In this document: piece by piece, positions 1 through 13,600 of the stretch
Layout: the number at the start of each line of letters is the position of its first letter
How positions within the stretch are numbered: the first letter of the stretch is position 1
Assembly (NCBI GenBank): GCA_030620035.1
Contig: JAUXAE010000010.1
Span: 1 to 17,587, forward strand
Source of the DNA: Dehalococcoidales bacterium
GTDB lineage: Bacteria > Chloroflexota > Dehalococcoidia > Dehalococcoidales > JAUXAE01
DNA length: 17,587 bases
Direction of reading: 5' to 3'
The notes under the pieces: model-generated
What the model saw: the letters and a program-made list of their open reading frames with translations, nothing else
What the model was told of the DNA's origin: nothing
Databases searched by the model: none
Position numbers and translations under genes: made by a program

Positions 1-35
1 ACTTTGTGGTCAAGAACGGCGGCTAGCCGCTAGCT

Positions 36-116
36 ACCTCACCCCCATAATCCCCCACTCCTTCACAGAAGAGGGGGAAGTTGGTGTTAGAAGGGGCTTC
101 GCCCCTTAAACCCCCG
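36..116 (+). repeat. Interspersed double-hairpin repeat, copy 1
   Basis: A C-rich segment begins with CCTCACCCCC and contains two neighbouring hairpins. The first (51-78) pairs TCCCCC with GGGGGA and has interior mismatches. The second (91-107) pairs AAGGGGC with GCCCCTT around a three-base loop. The same order of elements recurs on the minus strand at 15342-15422, so this is a dispersed repeat family and not a single terminator. It contains no coding frame. It is probably a non-autonomous miniature element or a transcribed intergenic repeat; which of these it is cannot be settled from two copies. Confidence 0.6.
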
Positions 117-276
117 GTATGGGTCAGATGTATGGCAAGGGGGTGTATTCGATGGTAGAATGTGGTTTAGGGTTTGGAAATATCTTTGGATGATATGGAA
201 GCCTTTGCCGTAAAAAATGCCAAAACGCTCATTGGTTATCTTGTATCTTGGCGCTCAGGTTTCTTGAAGGACGAAA

Positions 277-1095
277 TTGATAAATAAAAAATACAGGCTT
301 CTGGTAGTTGATGTTGACGGCACACTGCTGGATAGAAAAGGGGTCATTTCGGCCCAGGACAAGGAAGCCCTGGCCCAGGCGAGACGCTTGGGGATACACG
401 TTTCTCTTTCTACCGGGCGGGTGGTTAAGGCCTGCCTAGGAGTTATCAATCAGCTATCACTTAACGGCTGCCATATATTCTTTGACGGCGCTCTGGTGTC
501 GGGTATAGCTGGGGATAGTGAGGTTTATGCCCGGCCCCTAAAAAAGGCTGTCGTCAGGCAGCTGGTTGACTTTGCCCACGAAAATGACATCTATCTTGAG
601 CTTTATACAGCCGGCGGCTACTTTATTGAGCGGGAAACATGGTCGGCCGACATCCACCACCGGTTCTTTGGCCTGGAGCCTAAGCTGGTGGACTTCGGCC
701 GTCTGCGGCACGAGAGGATTATCAAGGCGGAGTTGGTGGTGCATTCTGCTGAGGAGAAGGCCAAGGCCAGGAGATTAGAGCAGAGGTTTAGAAAGAGTCT
801 TGGCTTCTCCGTAGCCAGGACGCCGGCTTATCCCGATGTTGAGTTTATTAATGTCGTTGACCCTGAGGTATCCAAGGGCAAGGCCTTAAAGGCACTGGCG
901 TCACACCTTGGAGTGAGGCTGAGTGAGGTTATGGCTATAGGCGATGGTGCCAATGACATCCCGCTTTTATCAGCGGCCGGTCTGGCGGTGGCTATGGGCA
1001 ATGCCCCCGATGAGGTCAAAAAAGTGGCTGATTACATTACCCACGATGTTGACCACAGCGGCCTGGCGGCAGCCATTGAGAGGTTTCTATTGTAG
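277..1095 (+). CDS. Cof-type HAD-superfamily phosphatase
   Basis: This 272-aa cytoplasmic enzyme is predicted to be a Mg2+-dependent phosphatase of the Cof/YidA type (HAD subfamily IIB), which hydrolyses small sugar phosphates or cofactor phosphates through an aspartyl-phosphate. Motif I is DVDGTLL with nucleophile D12 and acid/base D14. Motif II is STGR near residue 45. Motif III is a lysine at K200 or K202. Motif IV is GDGAND at 222-227. The cap domain lies between motifs II and III, roughly residues 80-190, and the length is normal for the family. The start is TTG at 277, preceded by AAGGA at 267-271; no ATG lies in frame nearby. The gene converges with the AlbA_2 gene, with only 10 bases between the stops. 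The substrate cannot be predicted from sequence. Confidence 0.9.
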   Translation: MINKKYRLLVVDVDGTLLDRKGVISAQDKEALAQARRLGIHVSLSTGRVVKACLGVINQLSLNGCHIFFDGALVSGIAGDSEVYARPLKKAVVRQLVDFAHENDIYLELYTAGGYFIERETWSADIHHRFFGLEPKLVDFGRLRHERIIKAELVVHSAEEKAKARRLEQRFRKSLGFSVARTPAYPDVEFINVVDPEVSKGKALKALASHLGVRLSEVMAIGDGANDIPLLSAAGLAVAMGNAPDEVKKVADYITHDVDHSGLAAAIERFLL

Positions 1096-1105
1096 GAGTT
1101 ATTCC

Positions 1106-1669
1106 CTAGGTGGCAGGCCAAAACTCACCCCCACAATCGCAATCATAGGTTTTCTTTATTCCTTGGTCTGTAAATACGATACTGGACAGCATACCAACAA
1201 ATGATCCACAGCGATCGCACTTCCAAGGGCCATTATGCTGGTCTCTGTTCCGTTTCCTAAATAGATGCTGCTTCTCTTGATAAGATAATTGTCGCGTCGT
1301 CGATCCTTCTCTAATGTAAGCTCTACCACCGTATTCATGGTATGCGACTCCTGGTGCCCTGTCAGCTTTTAGCTGAATTAAGTGCCTGTCCTTGCATTCA
1401 AGAACTGCAATTATGCAAATTATTGGTGGATCAAATTTCTGTCTGATGTGTTGGGCAAGTGTCCTTTGAGCAGAATCCAAGTTGCCTGGTTCTATTCCAC
1501 TAATGCCACCATCTAATGACACTCCGAATAAAACTGATCCCGTAGCGATGTCGGAGTTTATCATTCCACACAGAGCTTCTAAAGCCTCTTTCATTAAGCT
1601 CAATGACTTCTTGTACTCGACTGTTTGACTTTCAATAAGCTTTTGCACTTCTTTTTGGCTGATTTCCAT
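1106..1669 (-). CDS. AlbA_2 (Schlafen-like) domain protein with C-terminal zinc ribbon
   Basis: This 187-aa protein has an AlbA_2/Schlafen-type domain at about residues 10-130. The family's landmarks are visible: an early acidic VEYK (17-20), CGMINSD near 34-40, the VLFGV strand followed by GGISGIE (46-60), and a late YIREGSTTRQL segment. The C-terminus adds a probable zinc ribbon with CDRC at 151-154 and CDC at 177-179. AlbA_2 domains occur in putative nucleic-acid-binding regulators and in defence-associated proteins, usually fused to helicase or winged-helix domains. Here the domain is alone except for the ribbon, so a function cannot be assigned. The ATG at 1669 is preceded by GAGG about nine bases upstream. 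The gene is visibly richer in A/T than uvrC or the tup genes, which fits acquisition by transfer. It follows the flavodoxin gene after 51 bases and may share its transcript. Confidence 0.75.
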   Translation of the reverse strand: MEISQKEVQKLIESQTVEYKKSLSLMKEALEALCGMINSDIATGSVLFGVSLDGGISGIEPGNLDSAQRTLAQHIRQKFDPPIICIIAVLECKDRHLIQLKADRAPGVAYHEYGGRAYIREGSTTRQLSYQEKQHLFRKRNRDQHNGPWKCDRCGSFVGMLSSIVFTDQGIKKTYDCDCGGEFWPAT

Positions 1670-4600
1670 ATACAGTACCTCGATTTATCAATATCGCTCC
1701 CTATTATGCAACCAAATTAATCACTTTATCTGGGCAGCAATCTTGGCACCAAACTCCTTGCATTTAGGCAGTTCTCCTTCTATAATTGGGCCTTTTATCC
1801 CTTTAACCCTGATTGATAAACCGGGAGCCACCAGTTTCAATCCGGTAACCTTTTCGCTGATTTGCTTCTCCATTTTCTTCACTGCTTTTTCAAAGTCTGA
1901 GCTGAAACATGTATCAAAAACAGTGGCCAGTTTTCCCTTTAAGTTGAGATTACCAAGCTCATCGATAAATACCCTGGTATTCCTGGTTGCTCTACCCCAA
2001 TGATTGGGAGAACCCACTAGAATGGCGTCATACTCGGTGAGCCGGTCGAGGTCAACTTCTTTAAGTTCACTAAGGGCTGTTTCTATTCCCGAGACTTCTC
2101 TCATTCCCTCAATTATTTTGTCGGCCACAAGCTTGGTATTGCCATGCTTTGATTCATAAACAACGATGACTTTAGCCAACTGGATTACCTCCCTTTCTTT
2201 GGTTAATAGTTGATAAGCTCAATCTGTCCACTAGATGCGCAGCTCTATTATATCGCCATCTTGAAGGATGTGGTCTCTCTTGGCCATGACGCAATCGTGC
2301 TTCCCGAGCCCCAGAGGTGGGTATATTTTAGCTTGGCGGCGGCCATTAACGGGTTTTTGCTCTAGGTATTAGCTTCCATTCGCCTAATCAGGTCTGTCGC
2401 CAGGTTAACGAATTCTTCCCAGGGCAACTCGCCCATGGTTACCTTTTCAATCAGGCCGGAAATCTCGTTAGTGGTAGGGTCTTCAAAGCCTTCCTTGACC
2501 AGCATTTCGTGGATGCGTGTTCTGGCGATGTGGCCTGGCTCGTGGACAAGGACCTTGAATTTTTTAACGAAGGCCTGTATTTTCCGTGTTCTCTTGTCCT
2601 CGCTGGTTTCGTCCAGCAACCCGTATTTGACTAATACCTCTTCCAGACCAGATGTGCCCTGCTCAATGATTGTGTCTCTATCCCGGGCCTGCCACTCAGC
2701 ACCGCTGGCAAAGGATAGAATCTTGGTCGAGTTCTCAAATACGAGATAAAGATAGGATTCAAGGTCATTCATCAGACCTTCAGGCAAATCATCCCTTTTG
2801 CGTAAATCATCATATAGCAGGGTGACTTTTTCCAGCAGGGACTGGGATTTCTCCTTAAGCCAGCCTGACATATCGCCGGGATGCTGTGATGAAAGAATCT
2901 GTACTCTCATATCGGTTTTCTCCTTTCCTTATAGATGCAACTCTATTATATCACCGTCCTCAAGGACGTGGTCTCTTTTGGCCATAACGCCGTCGTGCTT
3001 GCCCGAGCCCCAGATGCGGGCATATTTTAACTTGGCGGCGAAATCCTTGTGGACAGAGGCGGCGGCATCATCCAGCGTTGAGCCCCTTTTGAGGACTACC
3101 GGGTCGGTGAGGTCTGGTTTCTGCCCCGGGGTCTTGGTGTAGACCCGGATAATATCAAGCATCTGGTAGATTTTAAGTTTTAGTTCTTCCAATCCGTGGC
3201 CTTCTTTAGCTGAAATAGCCGTCACCGGCAACTGCTCTTGATAGCTATCCATCAGGGCCTGGTAGTTCTGGCCATCCCTATCCAGGTCCCGCTTGTTACC
3301 GATGATTAGCACCTTCTTGGGCCACAAGACGACCTCGGCCTCTTCCTGAGCCCCGGTCTCACCAATTGCTATCCTCATTTTCTTGAGTTGCTCCCTGATG
3401 GCAACCATCTGTGACAGAGGCTCATTACCTAAGTCCACTATCACCAGCAGGGCATCAGCCCGCCGCAGCATACTGGGCAGCCACCACTGGATGGCCTGGG
3501 GAACCAGGGGTGGGGTATCAATTAGCTGTATCTTGATATCCTTAAAGGGCATCATCCCCGGGGTGGCACTGGTGGTGGTAAACGGGTACTCAGCGACGGT
3601 CGGAGAGGCGTTGGTAATCCTGGCCAGAAGCTGGGACTTACCCGAGTTGGGCAGACCGACTACGGCTAACTGAGCAGCACCCTCCCTGTCAATTAGCATT
3701 GATGCCCGCTGGGCACCCGACTTCTTGGCGGCCAGCTGGCTCAGCTTGGCTATCCGGCTTCTTAGCTCGGCCCGGAGGTGGTCGGTCCCCTTGTGCTTGG
3801 GCATGATGGCCAGCATCTCTTCCAGGGCGGCTATCTTGGCCATCGGGCTTTTAGCCGAGCGGAATCTCATCTCGGCCTCAAGGTATTGTGGTGGTAAGTT
3901 GGCCGGCATGGCTAGTTACAGGTACTCCTTTATTTTCCGGGCCAGTCCGGGGTTCATACCCTTGGAGATGGCCAGTTCCTCTTCGGCAGCCTCGCGAATG
4001 GCCTGGACGGAACCGAACTGCCTGAGCAGGCTGCCTTTGCGCCTGGGCCCGATACCGGGGATGTCATCCAGGGCTGAGGTCAGGGCCCGCTTTCTGTGAA
4101 CTTTCCGGTGATAGCCCAGGGCAAAGCGGTGGGCCTCGTCTCTCAAGCGCTGCAGCAGTTTGAGACCCGGCGAAGTGGGCGGCAGGATGATGGGCCTTGT
4201 CCGGTGCGGCCGGAAAATGGCCTCGTTCTCCTTGGCCAGGCTGGCAATGGGTACTGACCTAATACCGGCTTGATGCATGGCCTCAAGTGCCGAGCTTAGC
4301 TGCCCCCTGCCGCCATCGATGAGGACAAGGTTGGGCACAACTGCCCAGCTATCCCGGGTAGAAGCGTCACCTGTTTTCAGGCGGCCAAACCGCCGCCGGA
4401 TGACCTCTCTTAGCATGGCGTAGTCATCGGCGCCGGCTACCGTCTTGATTCTGAAACGTCGGTAGTGGGCCGGCTTGGGCCGGCCCCGGTCAAAGACGAC
4501 CATGCTGCCCACGGCCGCCGTCCCCTGGATGTCGGAGATGTCGTAGCCCTCCATTCGGCTGGGCAGGCGGGGCAGGTTGAGCTCCCTTTTTACCTCGGCC

Positions 4601-7600
4601 AGGGCCTCTGTTAGCATGTCCGGGGCCGCTAGCTGCTTGATTTTAAGCTGTTCCAGGCCCTGCCGGGCATTCTGGGCGACAATATCTACCAGCCTCTTTT
4701 TGTTGCCCCGGCGGGGCAGCTGAATCTGGACCGGGCGGCCGCGTTTGTTCTTAAGCCAGTTCAAAATGGTGGCCTTATCCTCAACCGGGTGCTGGAGCAG
4801 GATTAAGGGAGGTATATAGGGCGACGAGTTATAGAACTGCTTTAAAAAGCTGGTCATGATTTGCTGGGGCCCTTCATGGCGGGTGCCCTTAAGGGTGAAG
4901 CTATCGCGGCCGATGAGCTTACCGCCGCGGATGAAGAAGACCTGGACATAGGCCTGGTCTTCTTCCTGGGCAAAGGCGATAACATCCTGCTCGCCCTTGG
5001 CCGTAGTGGCCATTCTCTGCCCGGCAACAACCCTTTTTACTGCCTGAATCTGGTCTCTGAGCAGGGCGGCCCTTTCAAAGTCCAGGTCTTTAGCGGCTTG
5101 GTTCATCCTGTTTTCCAGCTCCTGGATTACCCTTTCCTGCTTGCCCTCCAGGAAGAGGATTACCTGCCTTATTAGCTCGGTATATTCCTCCCTACTTACG
5201 GCGGCAATACAGGGGCCGGAACACTGGTGGATGTCATATTCTAGGCAGGCTCTGGGGAGGTGGCCCTTGATGGCCTTGGCGCAGGAGCGAAAGGGGAAGA
5301 TTTCCTTAATCACCCTAAGCGCCCGGCGCACCGATTTGGCATCGGCGAAGGGGCCAAAGTAGCGCCCGCCGTTCTCCTCAAGGCGCCGGGTGATATAAAC
5401 CCGGGGCCAGTCTTCACTGGTGTCTATCTTGAGGTAGGGGAAGCTCTTATCGTCTTTAAGGCGCACATTGTAATAGGGGCGGTGTCGCTTTATCAGGTTT
5501 AGCTCGAGGATTAGGGCCTCCTCTTCTGAGCCGGTAATGAAGAAGTCAATATCCCTTACCCGACTCACCATGCGCTCAAGTTTCTGGGGCAGCTTCGTTG
5601 AGCGGCCAAAATATGACCTTAGCCGCTGGCGCAGCCGGGCCGCCTTGCCGATGTAGAGTATAGTGCCCTCGGCGTCTTTCATCAGGTAAACACCGGGGCT
5701 CTCCGGTAATTGCCTTATTTGCTCGTCCAGATATGTGGCCGCCATCATCTCTATTTTAACACAGGCCTAAGGCAGAGCCAAAGCTTAAAACCGGGCTGGA
5801 CTTTATTTTGTTTTATGTTAAAATAACATAAAGAAGTATCTAGTAGCGAGGCCGCCGGTGAGAGATGACATAAGAAGTTTTTTAAGCTACCTTACTGTGG
5901 AGAAGGGCTTTTCCCAGAACACTGTGGACGCCTACGGCAACGACCTCAACCAGCTGGCTGAGTTTGCCGAAGAAGAGGCCACTAAACGTGGTGTCATGCC
6001 CTCGTGGGCCGGTTTTAGCCGTCAGGATATGCTAAATTATATGCTCAATCTCAAGGAGAGGGGCTATGCCGTCACCACGCAGGTACGCAAGATAGCTGCC
6101 GACAAGTCCTTCTTTGCCTTTATGGTGGACGAAGGCAAAATAAAACAGAATCCGACCGAGAACATAAGCTCCCCCAGGGTGGGCAAGCCATTACCAGATG
6201 CTATATCACTGAGCCAGGTCAGGCAGCTGCTTGACCAGCCGGCCAGGCTGTCAAAACCCGAGGCTAAGCGGGACAGGGCCATGCTGGAGCTGCTTTATGC
6301 CAGTGGCATGAGGGTCAGCGAGCTGGTATCCTTAAATCTGGGTGATGTCAGCATAGGTGAGGAGAACGTACGCTGTTTTGGTAAGGGGCGTAAGGAACGG
6401 ATTGTCCCCATCTACCGGCAGGCGGCTCAGGTGGTGGCTGAGTATTTGGCGGAGGTCCGCCCGCATCTGGTGCGTGATGATGCCCAGCGGGCCCTGTTCC
6501 TTAACCGCCGTGGTGAGCGGCTGACCCGGCAGGGACTGTGGCAGATACTCAAGGAGTACGCTAAAAAAGCCGGGCTGGGCAAGACGATTACCCCTCATAC
6601 CCTGAGGCACAGTTTTGCCACCCATATGCTGAGCGGCGGCGCCGACCTGAGGGCGGTTCAGGAGATGCTGGGTCACGCCAATATCTCGACCACCCAGATC
6701 TACACCCATCTTACTTCAGAGCATATCCGGCGTGCCTATGAGAGAGCCCACCCCAGGGCCAAGTAGTCGGGTTAGCTGATAAAACCAGTAGGGAGGTTAT
6801 CATGTCGGCTAAGGCACGGCAGGGCAAACATTTGTCCCGGAGTAAAAGGAAAAAGGGGCGGCACCCGGCGGCCGTAGCCCCTCAGCCGCCGGCGGTTAGC
6901 CGGAGCAGTGAGCCGGTGGCCCTATCTCAGGAGGCGGCTCTTGAGACGAGCCGGCCAGTTACCAGGCCCAGGCCAGTGGCCGGTAGGCCAGCCAATATAA
7001 TGACTGAGTTACGCCGGGCGGCTATTTTGGGCGGCATAGCGCTGGCCCTTCTGGTGGTATTGGCCCTGGTTTTAGCCTAGTCTTGCCCCGGCAATTAAGA
7101 TGTTATGGACTTTGCCGCAGCCAGAGCCGAGCTATTAAAGCAGCTTAGCCCCGGAATCAGGGATAAGCGGGTGCTTGAGGCCATGTCGCGGGTGCCCCGT
7201 GAGTGCTTTGTAGCCCCCGAGATGAGGCAATTTGCCTATGAAGACAGGCCGCTGCCCATTGGCTTTGGCCAGACAATTTCCCAGCCCTTTATCATTGCCC
7301 TGATGACCGAGGCATTGGGGCTTAGCGGCCGGGAAAAGGTGCTGGAGGTGGGCGCCGGCAGTGGCTATCAGGCGGCTATTCTGGCTGAGCTGGCCCGGCA
7401 GGTTATAACCGTGGAGCGGCTGCCGGCACTGGCCAAGTCAGCCCAGAAGGTACTGAACAGCCTTGGTTATGGGAATGTCAGCGTATATGTGGGCCAAAGA
7501 CCCTGGGCTGGCCGGCTGAGGCACCCTATGACGCCATAATAGTTACCGCGGCCGCCCCCAGAGTGCCCGACAGCCTGTTGGACCAGCTCAGGGTTGGCGG

Positions 7601-10600
7601 CCGGCTGGTAATCCCGGTCGGTTCCCGTTATGACCAGGATTTGTATAAGATAACCAAACGCAGAAAGCGTAATATAGTTCACAATCTGGGTGGCTGCCGT
7701 TTTGTTCCCCTTATTGGTGAGGGTGCCTGGGAGGAAGAATAGCCTCTTTTCTACCCAAATAAGTAGGGCACTAGACTTTTTAAGCTAAAATGAGCTATAG
7801 AAAATGGCTTCTGGTGGCCACTATTATATTTGGTATCGGCATACTAGCCGGTCTGGTGACCCCACCTGACCTTCTTTCCCAGGATATTGCTGACCTTGAG
7901 GACATTGCCGACCTGCTGGCTGAGACAGCTCAGCCAGCCGTTTTTATCTTTATCCTGTTTAGGAACGCCTTAGCCCTGCTGCTGAGCTTTGCCTTGGGCC
8001 CCATTTTCTGCCTGGTGCCGCTTATCGCCCTGATTATGAACGGCTGGCTGCTGGCCGCCGTCTCCTCAATAGTTATTCAGCAGCAGTCCCTTGCCTTGGT
8101 ACTGGCCGGCCTAGTGCCCCACGGCGTCTTTGAGCTCCCGGCCTTCCTTCTGGCCCAGGCGGCGGCGCTCAGCTTTGGCGCCACGGCCATCGTGGCCCTG
8201 TTTAGGAAGGAGAGAAGGGGCCTTTTGTGGCCCAGCCTGAAGCAGAACACAAGGTATCTTATGATAGCCCTGGTGTTGCTGGTGCCGGCGGCGGCCATTG
8301 AAACCTTCATCACGCCTCTGCTGATGGGCTGGTTTGACTAACGAGGCCGGTTACTTGCTCTGTCTCCTGTGGATGGTTATAATATCTTGAATTAAGGTTA
8401 AGAGGGTGTAAGAATGGCACAATCTGGACTGGAGAGTATTCGTAATGTCGCTTTGCTGTCTCACAGTGGCGCCGGTAAGACATCACTCTCAGAGGCGGCC
8501 CTGTTCACCGCCGGGGCGATAGGCCGGCTGGGCAGGGTTGACGATGGCACGACTACCTCTGATTATGACCCCGATGAGGTAAGGCGCCAGATAAGCATTA
8601 ATCTGACCCTGCTGCCCTGTAATTGGCAGGATACCAGGCTAAACCTGATTGATACCCCTGGTTACGCCGATTTTGCTGGTGAGGTCATGGCGGCCATAAG
8701 GGTAGTCGAGGGCGCCCTTATTGTAGTTTCGGCGGCGGCTGGCGTTGAAGTGGGCACTGAACAGGCCTGGGCCTACTGCCAGGAGGCGGGGCTAGCTGGC
8801 CTTATCTTTGTTAACAAGATGGACCGTGAGAATGCCGACTTTAAGCGGACTGTTAGTGAGCTTCAGTCAATGTTGGGCCCTAAATGCCTGCCACTACAGC
8901 TACCTATTGGCGCCCACAATGATTTTCAAGGGGTAATTGACCTGCTCTCCGGGAAGGCCTATACCGGTTCTCAGGCTGAGGAAGCGGCCATACCGTCATC
9001 ACTTGAAGATGAGGTTAGTTCCTTGAGGGAGAAGCTGGTAGAGGCCATCGCCGAGCTTGATGATGACCTGCTAGAGAAGTACCTGGGCGGTGACGAGCTT
9101 AGCCTTGAGGAATTGAGCAATGGCCTGCGACGAGCCGTACTGGAGGGTAAGGTTGTGCCCATCCTGGCCGGCTCGGCGCTTAAGGCTGTGGGCATAAACC
9201 TACTGCTTGAGGCCATCTGCCGTTACCTGCCGTCACCCAGTGACCGGGAGGCGGCTATTGTCGGTGGGGCGGCTGTAAAGCCCAGTCACCAGGCCCCCTT
9301 GGCCGCCCTGGTTTTCAAGACCACGGCTGACCCCTATGTCGGCAAGCTTACCTACTTTCGGGTCTACAGTGGTGTTATTACCAGTAACTCTCAGGTGTGG
9401 AATGTCACCCGGAATGGGGCAGAACGCATCGGCCAGCTTTTTCTGCTGCGGGGTAAGAGCCAGGAGCCGGTGGCCCAGGTGGGCGCCGGCGACATCGGGG
9501 CGGTGGCCAAGCTGGCCCTGACCAGCACCGGGGACACACTGGGCAGTCAGGACAAGCTACTGAAGCTGGCCCCGATTGAATTCCCCGAGCCCATCTTTGG
9601 TGAGGCGGTTCATCCCAAGACCAAGGCCGATTTGGATAAGCTGGGGACGGCCTTATCCCGGCTAGCCGAGGAAGACCCCACTCTTAAGGTGCGCCGGGAG
9701 GCTGATACCGGTGAGACCATCCTTTCCGGGCTTGGTGAGACTCAGCTTGAGGCCGCCGCTGAGAAGATGGTGCGCAAATTTGGCGTCGGTGTTGAACTGA
9801 AGACCCCCAAGGTCCCCTATAAAGAGACCATTACGGCGGCGGCCAAGGCTGAGTACAAACACAAGAAGCAGAGCGGTGGCCATGGCCAGTACGGGCAGGT
9901 ATTTCTGGAGCTGGAGCCGCTACCCCGTGGCGGTGGCTCCGAGTTTGTTAAAAGGATAGTTGGTGGCGCTATACCCAAGAACTACATCCCGGCAGTGGAG
10001 AAGGGAGTCAATGAGGCCGCCCGGCAGGGGGTGCTGGCCGGCTATCCGGTGGTTGATATCAAGACGACCCTGTATGACGGCAGTTTTCACCCGGTGGATT
10101 CTTCAGATATCTGCTTCAAGATTGCCGGGGCCGGGGCACTGAAGAAGGGACTATCGCTGGGGCAGCCCGTTCTCCTTGAGCCGATAATGAATATCAGGGT
10201 TACCGTGCCCAAGGATTTCACCGGCGATGTTATCGGCGACCTCAACACCAAGCGGGCTCAGGTGCAGGGCATGAACCCTGAAAATGGTGTTAATGTTATT
10301 GATGCCCGGGTACCAATGGACGAGGTGTTACGCTACGCCATTGACCTGAAGTCGTTAACCCAGGGTCGGGGAAGATACACCACCGAGTTCAGTCACTATG
10401 AGGAGGTGCCGGCCCATATCGCCCAGAAGCTTATCTCCCAGAAGCAGACGGAGAAGGTCTAGCTAATCTTAGGCTTGACGGTTACCTCCGGCTTGTGTTA
10501 GCATAGCCCGTAAAAATTTAATATAGCTCTCCGAGCCTACTCTCCTAAAGGCATAAACCCAGGGAGACTGGCCGTTTAGGGTGTCACCGGAAACGGTGGT

Positions 10601-13600
10601 GCCTCCCGTGTTTGGAAAGGAGACCTTACTCATGGCAAGTTTTTGTCATGGTAGAGCACCTCCTTTTGAGGTGCTTTTCTATTATCTATGTTTATTTTAA
10701 GTAGACATTTTTGGGCAAGAAGACAGGCATTGGCAGAGGTAACTCGCTATATATTAAGCATAGTGACACTTCTAGCCCTGCTGGTTGGTTTTGTCGGTTG
10801 TCCTGCTGATGGAGCTGGGCTAAGAGTAGCCACCACTACTAGTCTCTATGATACTGGCCTCTGGGACTATCTAGAGCCTCTCTTTGAAGAGAAATATGGT
10901 GTGGAACTGGATGTACTTTATGCCGGAACGGGCATCGCCCTGGAATACGGCCGAAGGGGAGATGTTGATGTGGTTGTCATTCATGACGAGGCTCGTGAGC
11001 AGCAGTTCGTAGCTGATGGCTACGGTGTTGAGAGGGTCCCCTTTGCCTACAACTACTTCCTGATTGTGGGACCGGAAGACGACCCGGCCGGCATCAGGGG
11101 GATGCTACCGGAAGATGCCTTTCAGAAGCTGGCCGAGGTGGGAGCGGCCTCTTTTATATCTCGTGGCGATGACTCTGGGACTCATTCCAGGGAGAAAGCA
11201 ATCTGGCAGGGTGCTGGATATGACTATGAGACAATCAGGAATGCCGGCCAGTGGTACATTGAAGCGGGCAGAGGTATGGGGCCGACCCTGCTTATGGCCA
11301 GTGAAAAGCAGGCCTATACCCTCACCGATATGGGCACCTTCCTCGCCTACAAGGGCCAGATAGACCTGGTACCCGTTATTGATGAGGGCAGCACACTGCT
11401 TAATGTTTACTCGGTAATTGCCCTTAATCCTGAGAAAAACCCCTGGGTGAACACTGAAATGGCGGCTAAATTGGTAGCTTTTCTTACCTCACCTGAGATA
11501 CAGGAGCTAATCGGTAATTACGGCATCCAGGAATACGACCTGTCCCTGTTTATTCCCTGTGCCGGAAGTGAACCCGAATCCTAAAAAACCTGTGGTGGTA
11601 GGTTGATTGACTGAACTTTGGGAAGGACTGACTAGAGCCATCCAGCTTATCATATCCTTTGACCCGGAGGTTATGGAGATAGCCGGAAGGTCACTGGCCA
11701 TCTCAGCGACTTCCTGTAGCCTGGCCGCTTTAATCTCTCTGCCGCTGGGCGGTCTCATCCACTTTTCCCACTTTCCGGGTAAGAGGCTTCTGATAAGCAT
11801 AATTCAAACCCTGTTTAGTGTGCCCACTGTTCTTATTGGCCTGTTAGTTTTCGTCCTTTTTTCCCGGGCCGGTCCCATAGGGGGGTTAAACCTGATGTTT
11901 ACCCCGGCAGTAATGGTAATCGGCCAGGTGATACTGATAATACCACTCATGCTGGGCCTTATCCTCTCTGCCCTGCGAGGTGTCGATAAGGGCGTGGCCG
12001 AAACGGCCATTTCCCTTGGCGCCAGCAGGCTTCAGGCGGGTATTCTAACCCTCAGGGAAGCGAGATACGCGGTACTGACGGCGGTGATAATGGGCTTTGG
12101 CCGGGCTGTCTCTGAGGTTGGGCTGGCCCTGATGGTTGGCGGCAATATCAAGGGGTTCACCAGAACCCTGACTACGGCCATCTCACTTGAGACATCCAAG
12201 GGTGATATTGAACTGGCACTGGCCCTGGGTATAACACTCCTTTTCATAGCCCTAATAGTGAATGTGGCCCTGAACAGGTTTCAGCAGAGGTAACCGGCAA
12301 TGGCCTTACTTAAAACCGTTAACCTGGGACAGAAATATGGGGAGCGGTATGTCCTGAAAGATGTGAACCTTGAGGTTGATAGGGGCGATGTCTTTGCCCT
12401 GATTGGCCCTACCGGGGCCGGCAAAACAACACTAATCAGGCTCCTAGACCTCCTGGAAACACCAGCCTCAGGCCGGATCTATATTGACGGGGTGGATGTT
12501 ACCTGTTCCGGAGGCTATAGGCTGGCGATACGCCGCCGGATGGCCTTGGTCCAGCAAAAGCCGGTGGTCTTTGATATGAGTGTCTATGAAAATGTTGCCT
12601 GTGGATTGAGATGGCGGCATGAGAAGAGTGAGGCGATACGGCAGAAGGTAGAGGCTGCCCTTGAACTGGTGGCCATGGCTGACTACAAGAGCAGGAATGC
12701 CAGAACACTTTCGGGCGGTGAAACACAGCGGGTGGCCATAGCCCGGGCCCTGGTTACCCAGCCGGAGGTTCTATTCCTTGATGAGCCGACGGCCAATCTG
12801 GACCCTGTTTCCGTATCAAAGATAGAGGAGGTTCTGGCTCACATTATCGGGCAGCAAAAAACGACCATTGTTATGGCTACCCACGACATGTCCCAGGGAC
12901 AGCGCCTTGCCGGCAGGATTGGCGTGCTGATAGATGGTGAGATATTACAATTAGATAGTCCCAGTGAAATATTCACTTCGCCCAAGAGCCGAGAGGTGGC
13001 CCAATTTGTCGGTGTTGACAACATCTTGGCCGGGGTGGTGGTGGCCAAGGATAATGGTCTGGTTACCACAGAGGTGAGTGGTTATCGCCTCCAGTCTATT
13101 TCTGATTTCGGCCTCGGTGAAGAGGTTTATGTCCTCATCAGGCCTGAGGATATAACCCTAACGCTCTCTAAAGATATAGGTAGTGCCCGAAACACTTTTT
13201 TGGGCAGGATAACCAAAATGACCCCGCTGGGGCCACTTGTCAGGATTGAGGTGGACTGTGGTTTTCCCCTGCTGGCCCTGATAACCAAAAGGTCAGCACA
13301 AGAGCTGGGGCTTACCGTTGGTGGTGAAGTTTACGCTAACTTTAAGACCACCGCAATACGCACCATTAAAAGGTGGCGTTGAGGCTACTGGAGGTAGCCG
13401 GCTAGCCGGAGACAAGCTCCTCTACCTTGTCGCTGAAGGCCGGCAGCACCCTTTTCCAGTCACTGACTATGCCCCAGCTGGCTGCCCTGAAGATGTTGGC
13501 CTCCGGGTCTTTATTGATGGCCACGATATTCTTGGCGCCGCTGCAGCCACTCAGGTGCTGGCTGGAACCGGAGAGGGCGACGGCGATATAAAGGTCAGGG